NCBI GenBank assembly: GCA_947179485.1
Contig: OX359249.1
Coordinates: 36,442,250 to 36,506,249 of the forward strand
Length of the DNA stretch: 64,000 nucleotides
Source: Allacma fusca
Lineage: Eukaryota; Arthropoda; Collembola; Symphypleona; Sminthuridae
Direction of reading: 5' to 3'
The notes below the pieces were generated by a model. It worked only from the letters and a program-made list of their open reading frames with translations, ran no database searches and was not told the origin of the DNA. This document shows, one piece after another, positions 58,880 through 64,000 of this stretch. Made by a program: the position numbers and the translations under genes. Each line of letters begins with the position of its first letter. Position 1 is the stretch's first letter.

Positions 58880-59902
58880 TACAAACTTATGGAAATACAT
58901 GTTAATGTATTAGATACAAAATGTAAGTAGTCGGTATTTACCTGCAAGGGGGCATGCCAAAATGAAAATATACCAAAAGAACATGTTTTTAAAATTTGCT
59001 GAGCAAAATGGTTGTGGGACGGGGAAAGAAAACGCGTCAGGAATCCTCCGAACGATTGTCAAGCTACGATACTTTGATAGAGCTTCACAATCAACAATGG
59101 TATGGCATATCAGGACATACTAACCGAATGTAAATTAACAAACATTGACTACATACATGCACATATGCATATACATAGAGTTCCATAAATCTTACATTTC
59201 AATAATATTATTGGTAATAAAAGTCACACATTAGGAATCAATACACAAATATTTCCAAAAATGAGTGCGTTTAACCAGCTGAAGTGTGGACAAAAGAATT
59301 CCATACAATTATATATGGTGACCATTATCATTTATCCTCCTCTGGCCTACACAAACAAAAGACTATTAAATACTTAACTTCCCCAGTTTGTAAAATAATC
59401 AATTTTAGGTCTTCTAGTGTTTACTTTATTTATTTAAAGTGAAGTCAGAGTGCTTACAACCGCGAAGCAACGCCGAGAGTTTTTAGAATATAAATTTCTT
59501 GGGTCCCTATTACGTTCGACATTTTATGAGTAATCCCAGGAGCTATTTGATAGGTTACAACATTGGGAAATGTGAATGTCTTCGAAAAGAGACACGAGGC
59601 CAGGCTGAAAAAATTCAATTTAAGCTTTAAATAAAATGCAGAGGGTAAAATATGTTTAATAAGTTTTAATTTTATATGAGAAACCTGATCATCATAAAAA
59701 CATTTCGAAGTAATGGGCTTGTATAATATAATATTTCAAAGATGGGGTGATAAAATCTGGTGAAGTGAGAGAAATACAATTTTCTTCTAATATGTATGTA
59801 TTTAGATTTTCTTGTAATATAATAATATTTATTCTAATTGATACAACAACTGATTTTTTTAAAATCCAGAATTGACTTGTAGTTAATTTTATATTAACCA
59901 CT
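58880..59902. other. Anonymous AT-rich intergenic DNA
   Basis: No gene or repeat family recognised. Confidence 0.5.
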
Positions 59903-60064
59903 AGCACTGCACAGCCAGCTATTGATGGCTTCGGGAGGCTTCATAGGTTGTTGGTTCAGTCGAATAGCACATGATTCAGAAATACACCCCAGTTGTAAAT
60001 ACATTCATATATAATAAATAATATAAAATAAATAAGCCGGGTAGTTAGCCTTTAAGGTAATTGG
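59903..60064 (-). mobile_element. Helitron-like 3' tail, interrupted by a hAT
   Basis: On the minus strand the sequence ends in a hairpin (GCCATC-AATA-GCTGGC, one mismatch), then TGTGCAGTG, CTAG and host T. Upstream blocks are shared with 44405-44648. The GTATTTTG hAT at 60065 inserted into it. From 59920 onward the sequence is repeated at 63194. Confidence 0.6.
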
Positions 60065-61009
60065 CATAGCTATGCAGTATTTTCAAATACAGTATTTTAA
60101 AATACGTATTTTCAGACCACAAAGTATTTTGTATTTTGTATTTCAAAGTTGATAAGCAGTAAGCAAGTATTTTGTACTTACAATTAGTATTTTGAGAGCC
60201 AGGAAGTACAAAAGTATTTGGTATTTACTTACTGTCAATGAAATATAAAATGTAATTCAAATAAAGTATTTTGCTCACAATACTTTTCGCTGGTATTATT
60301 TCTGATTTTGACACTGTATGTAGCTTATACGATGTGCAATGTCTGTGAAAATTCCATTTTACACATTGGAATAACATACGTTGGAATGAATCCCTTGGCT
60401 ACATCAAACATGTTCAGATTCTCGATACTGTATATCGTCGTTTCGTCGTTGACGAGGCGAAATGGTCTACGTGCGCATGGTTTTTACAGCACAGACCATT
60501 TTGCCTCTTCAACAACGATATTTAAGATACGCCGAAGACGAACACCTACTCGATTTAATTTTCAGTTACTAGCCCCTTTTTATAATAATTATTCCGAAAA
60601 TACATTTATTTACTAATAAATAAAAATTTCATATTAATCTGTTACTTCATTAACAGTCGAAACGACTTAAAATATAAAATAATAATGGACTAACCTATTC
60701 GGCAACCGTTGGACAATTTGTTACTACACATGTCTTATATGCAGTCTTTGAAGTGACTGTTTTAAAAAGTTTGTTCTAGAAATCGAAAATAGTGAGGAAT
60801 AGGTGGGTATTTTAAGAAAAGTACTGTATTTAAAATACAGTCTTTTGTATTTGAGTATTTTAAATTTTCTACCAAGTATTGTATTTTTATTTGTATTTTA
60901 GCAATGTAACCTGAGGTCTTTTACATTGTATTTTGTATTTTCCATATTTTAATTCAGGTATTTTATTTTGTATTTTGGCATCGAAGACCAAGTATTTTGC
61001 ATAGCTCTG
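60065..61009. mobile_element. hAT-type element, GTATTTTG-armed, perfect 8-bp TSD
   Basis: Starts CATAGCTATGCAGTATTTTC and ends AAGTATTTTGCATAGCTCTG. GTAATTGG is duplicated exactly at 60057-60064 and 61010-61017. Both arms are degenerate GTATTTTGTATTT and AAAATACAA arrays. A short foldback related to the 27442 MITE is nested at about 60429-60524. No coding capacity is visible. Confidence 0.93.
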
Positions 61010-61429
61010 GTAATTGGTAATCGCAATCGCAAACCAATAGGAGATGTTATCCGATAGCGGATCAAGTCGCTACAGGACGGAAGGTGGTGGATAACCCCCA
61101 TTTCCCAATAGCAACACCGACTAAGTCTAGTCGTTTGATCAGCCAGTATTAAAATTCCATTGTCGAAATAGTTTTTTTTCTAATAGAATATTTTTTAAAT
61201 GACCTTTACTTCTGAAATACAATTCCGTATGATTATAATCTAACATTACTGAACTTCTTTAAATATACAATTTGAAATTGTACTTGCAAATATATAAATC
61301 GCGTTTAGGAGAGAGAAAGTGAAGATTTAAAAATGTCCCCACATCGTCAAATTCTAGTATTAAGAAACCCTTATTAAAGCCTTTTTAATTACAGCAAATT
61401 ACAAAACTTCTTTAAAACATAATTACTTT

Positions 61430-61501
61430 GGTATGCACCTTTACCGACCTTGATATTTTCTTTAGACTTATCCCTCGAAAAAGCAACATACAGTTGTCTA
61501 T
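61430..61501 (-). pseudogene. Second, diverged Helitron helicase C-terminal remnant
   Basis: About 70 bp on the minus strand encode RQLYVAFSRDKSKENIKV, parallel to GQLYVAFSRATSQDNVKV of the copy at 61873. The downstream sequence CGCGTTTAGGAGAG at about 61301-61315 also occurs after the first copy at about 61663. So two Helitron-derived segments lie in tandem, this one older and mostly lost. Confidence 0.6.
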
Positions 61502-61733
61502 GTTAAAAAGTTACTCTAATAAGAAACTGTCTCTACTCTTTAATATAAATGGATAGCCACCGTGTATGGTATTATAACTTTAGCCCGTGACAGTATCACC
61601 GCCCTTGCTACTACTTGCTAAGCCATATAACCTTTATGGTAATTTGTATCCGCGAACCTATAAAGCGCGTTTAGGAGAGGGAGGGAAGTTTTGAAATTAT
61701 CGCCCCATCACGCGCGTTTTATATTTTAGAGAC

Positions 61734-61830
61734 TAGCACTGCACAGCCAGCTATTGCTGGCTCAGAAAGGCAAATGTAAGTATCGAAGGCAGTAAATAGT
61801 TATACGCAATAGCTGGCTTTGAAGTGCTAG
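61734..61830. repeat. Short palindromic element with hairpin/CTAG ends at both sides
   Basis: The two ends are inverted copies of the AATAGCTGGCT...GTGCTAG terminus. The centre matches the element at 7553-7648 in the opposite orientation. Both ends abut host T on the appropriate strand. It sits between the helicase stop (61873) and the conserved tail near 61663, so it may be an insertion within the Helitron. Confidence 0.6.
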
Positions 61831-61872
61831 TATAGGCTTAATATCCGGTAAAATGTTAAATTTTAGTGCAAA

Positions 61873-63193
61873 TTATAATATTTCGGGATACATACAATTA
61901 ACTGTATAAGTACCATTCCCTGGACCCCGTAGTTCCCCCTGGTCCTCAGTTGTTTCCACAAATACTTTAACATTGTCTTGAGAAGTGGCTCTAGAAAATG
62001 CTACATAGAGTTGACCATGAGTAAAAACGGGCTTTGATAACCAAATGCCTACTTTACTAAAACTTTGACCCTGTGATTTGTTTATGGCCATTGAGAAGCT
62101 AAGCTTGACAGGAAATTGCCTCCTTCGCAAAACAAACGGGTATTCACCCTCATTTGACGTTAGCGTAATTCGGGGAAGAAACATGGTTTCCCCTTTCGCC
62201 CTTCCTGTTAAAACCTTAGCGAATATAAGATTCTCCTTGCGTTCTGTAACAATCAAACGTGTACCATTACAAAGACCTCTTTTAGTATTTAAATTTCGGA
62301 GTAGCATAATCATTTAAGTTTTAGAAAATGAGAAGGCATTCCATTCGGATTGACTGAGTTTAAATACTCTACAGGATAATTCTGTACATCACTCGTTTGC
62401 ACTATTTACAACTGTATTTGCACTGCAGTAACATTTCTCTACCCCTGACAATAAGTCTAAAACTTTATCATTGATTTTGGACGAATCCACATTAAGAGGA
62501 CACAATATTGCCCTATTGGCATAATCTTCTATGTTTGTAGGAGTTATGCCGTAAAAAATCTCGTCAATTAAATTACTATTTGTAATCAGGTTTTGAGGAA
62601 TTTCCACCATATCATTTTTATCTTTAATACTCTTGTTGAGCTTACCATCTCCAACTTTAAGAATCCACTCCGAAAAATCCATGTCATGCCGTACTCGCAT
62701 ATTTACATTCAACTTAAACGTTTTGAAACATTTCCAATTCACACTGTTTTTGATATTCGATTCAATTATTGAAATTCGATTCCCACGCTTGACAACATTT
62801 AAAATTTGTCGAAAATCCCCTCCAAGAATTATTAATTTCCCACCAAATGGTGTATTATTATCCATAATTTCTTGTAGAAGCCTATTAACCACATCCAAAC
62901 TGTACTTACTTGCCATTGTGCATTCATCCCAGATTATTAGCTGAGATTTGCGAGTTCTACCTGCCTCTACAGAGTTAAGTCGCATTGAGGACGTGGTGTC
63001 CTTGTTTGTATTAGGAGGTATGCAAAATTGAGAGTGGTAAGTCTTACCACCTTTCAAAAGTTTAGCTGCAATTCCCGTTGAAGCAACTGCAATTGATACC
63101 CCTTGCAGCCCATTAAAAAGTGTCCACGAACATATCTCATTAATGTTTCATACACATATATTTTTCCATTTCCTCCAGGGCCATTTAGATGAA
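61873..63193 (-). pseudogene. Helitron-type PIF1 helicase, N-terminally truncated and frameshifted
   Basis: Motifs appear in order on the minus strand. Walker A is GPGGNGK at about 63162-63182. TGIAA follows near 63080, IIWDECTMA near 62925 (Walker B), GGDFRQIL near 62825 and FKLNVNMR near 62705. The C-terminal blocks are MLLRNLN at 62300, MAINKSQGQSF at about 62070 and GQLYVAFSRA at about 61980. A frame change lies near 63055-63120 and small deletions near 62388 and 62310. The Rep/HUH nuclease and everything upstream of Walker A are missing: at 63194 the sequence switches abruptly to Helitron tail DNA of the duplicated copy. Helitron RepHel proteins carry this helicase at their C-terminal end, and no cellular PIF1 has this tail context. 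Confidence 0.85.
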
Positions 63194-63338
63194 TATTGAT
63201 GGCTTCGGGAGGCTTCATAGGTTGTTGGTTCAGTCGAATAGCACATGATTCAGAAATACACCCCAGTTGTAAATACATTCATATATAATAAATAATATAA
63301 AATAAATAAGCCGGGTAGTTAGCCTTTAAGGTAATTGG

Positions 63339-64000
63339 CATAGCTATGCAGTATTTTCAAATACAGTATTTTAAAATACGTATTTTCAGACCACAAAGTA
63401 TTTTGTATTTTGTATTTCAAAGTTGATAAGCAGTAAGCAAGTATTTTGTACTTACAATTAGTATTTTGAGAGCCAGGAAGTACAAAAGTATTTGGTATTT
63501 ACTTACTGTCAATGAAATATAAAATGTAATTCAAATAAAGTATTTTGCTCACAATACTTTTCGCTGGTATTATTTCTGATTTTGACACTGTATGTAGCTT
63601 ATACGATGTGCAATGTCTGTGAAAATTCCATTTTACACATTGGAATAACATACGTTGGAATGAATCCCTTGGCTACATCAAACATGTTCAGATTCTCGAT
63701 ACTGTATATCGTCGTTTCGTCGTTGACGAGGCGAAATGGTCTACGTGCGCATGGTTTTTACAGCACAGACCATTTTGCCTCTTCAACAACGATATTTAAG
63801 ATACGCCGAAGACGAACACCTACTCGATTTAATTTTCAGTTACTAGCCCCTTTTTATAATAATTATTCCGAAAATACATTTATTTACTAATAAATAAAAA
63901 TTTCATATTAATCTGTTACTTCATTAACAGTCGAAACGACTTAAAATATAAAATAATAATGGACTAACCTATTCGGCAACCGTTGGACAATTTGTTACTA
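63339..64000. mobile_element. Second copy of the GTATTTTG hAT, truncated by the window end
   Basis: Identical to 60065-60726 as far as it goes, including the left target-site copy GTAATTGG at 63331-63338. Because it was copied by the 3,274-bp duplication it is not an independent insertion. Confidence 0.9.

Larger units (their letters stand above)
59920..64000 (+). repeat. 3,274-bp direct tandem duplication, second copy cut by window end
   Basis: 59920-60726 recurs at 63194-64000 with no difference that I can see over 807 bp, an offset of 3,274. The second copy joins directly onto helicase coding sequence at 63193. The right limit lies outside the window. It is either a very recent duplication or an assembly artefact. 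Confidence 0.9.

Overview
This is an AT-rich, gene-poor stretch of an animal nuclear genome, most likely an arthropod. The evidence is two intron-containing chymotrypsin-fold genes with secreted N termini, a TATA-box promoter, and a transposon load (Ty3/gypsy, hAT, Tc1/pogo, Mutator-like, Helitron, LINE) typical of hexapods and crustaceans. The species cannot be fixed from sequence alone.

Layout. 0-17.7 kb: mostly anonymous DNA with a 330-bp snap-back element, a short palindromic element and two hAT-type insertions. 17.7-25.5 kb: a small hAT element, then a complete Ty3/gypsy retrotransposon on the minus strand with two LTRs that look identical, intact gag and pol, and a textbook -1 frameshift signal. 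26.6-30 kb: a direct duplication, a hAT element and the remains of a hAT transposase gene. 30.9-31.9 kb: a hAT element with very long GC-rich arms. 32.9-34.1 kb: a four-exon serine protease gene with a complete catalytic triad, plus strand. 35.5-42.3 kb: a large inverted-repeat structure carrying nested hAT insertions. 43-47 kb: more hAT elements. 47.0-53.5 kb: a minus-strand serine protease homologue that has lost His and Asp; its putative first intron holds nested hATs, a Mutator-like element and a LINE relic. 54-56.7 kb: a restriction-like endonuclease fragment and a dead Tc1 element. 57-64 kb: TIR elements, Helitron helicase relics and a 3,274-bp direct duplication running off the window end.

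The most notable pattern is a set of about fifteen insertions bounded by hAT-like ends (pyrimidine-A-purine-N-G) and 8-bp target duplications. Eight of the duplications are perfect. The long terminal arms of each family are built from its own degenerate short word: ACTTGA, GGGAC, GGGAAC, CCCGAACC, GATTCAATT, GTATTTTG, CCTATA and others. One element (48777-50058) encodes a compact 71-residue, two-exon BED zinc-finger protein and no visible transposase catalytic domain. A hAT transposase relic (28155-29520) lies next to arms built of CCGGGAC. I read the arms as arrays of DNA-binding sites that diverge family by family with their zinc fingers. That is an inference, but it can be tested.
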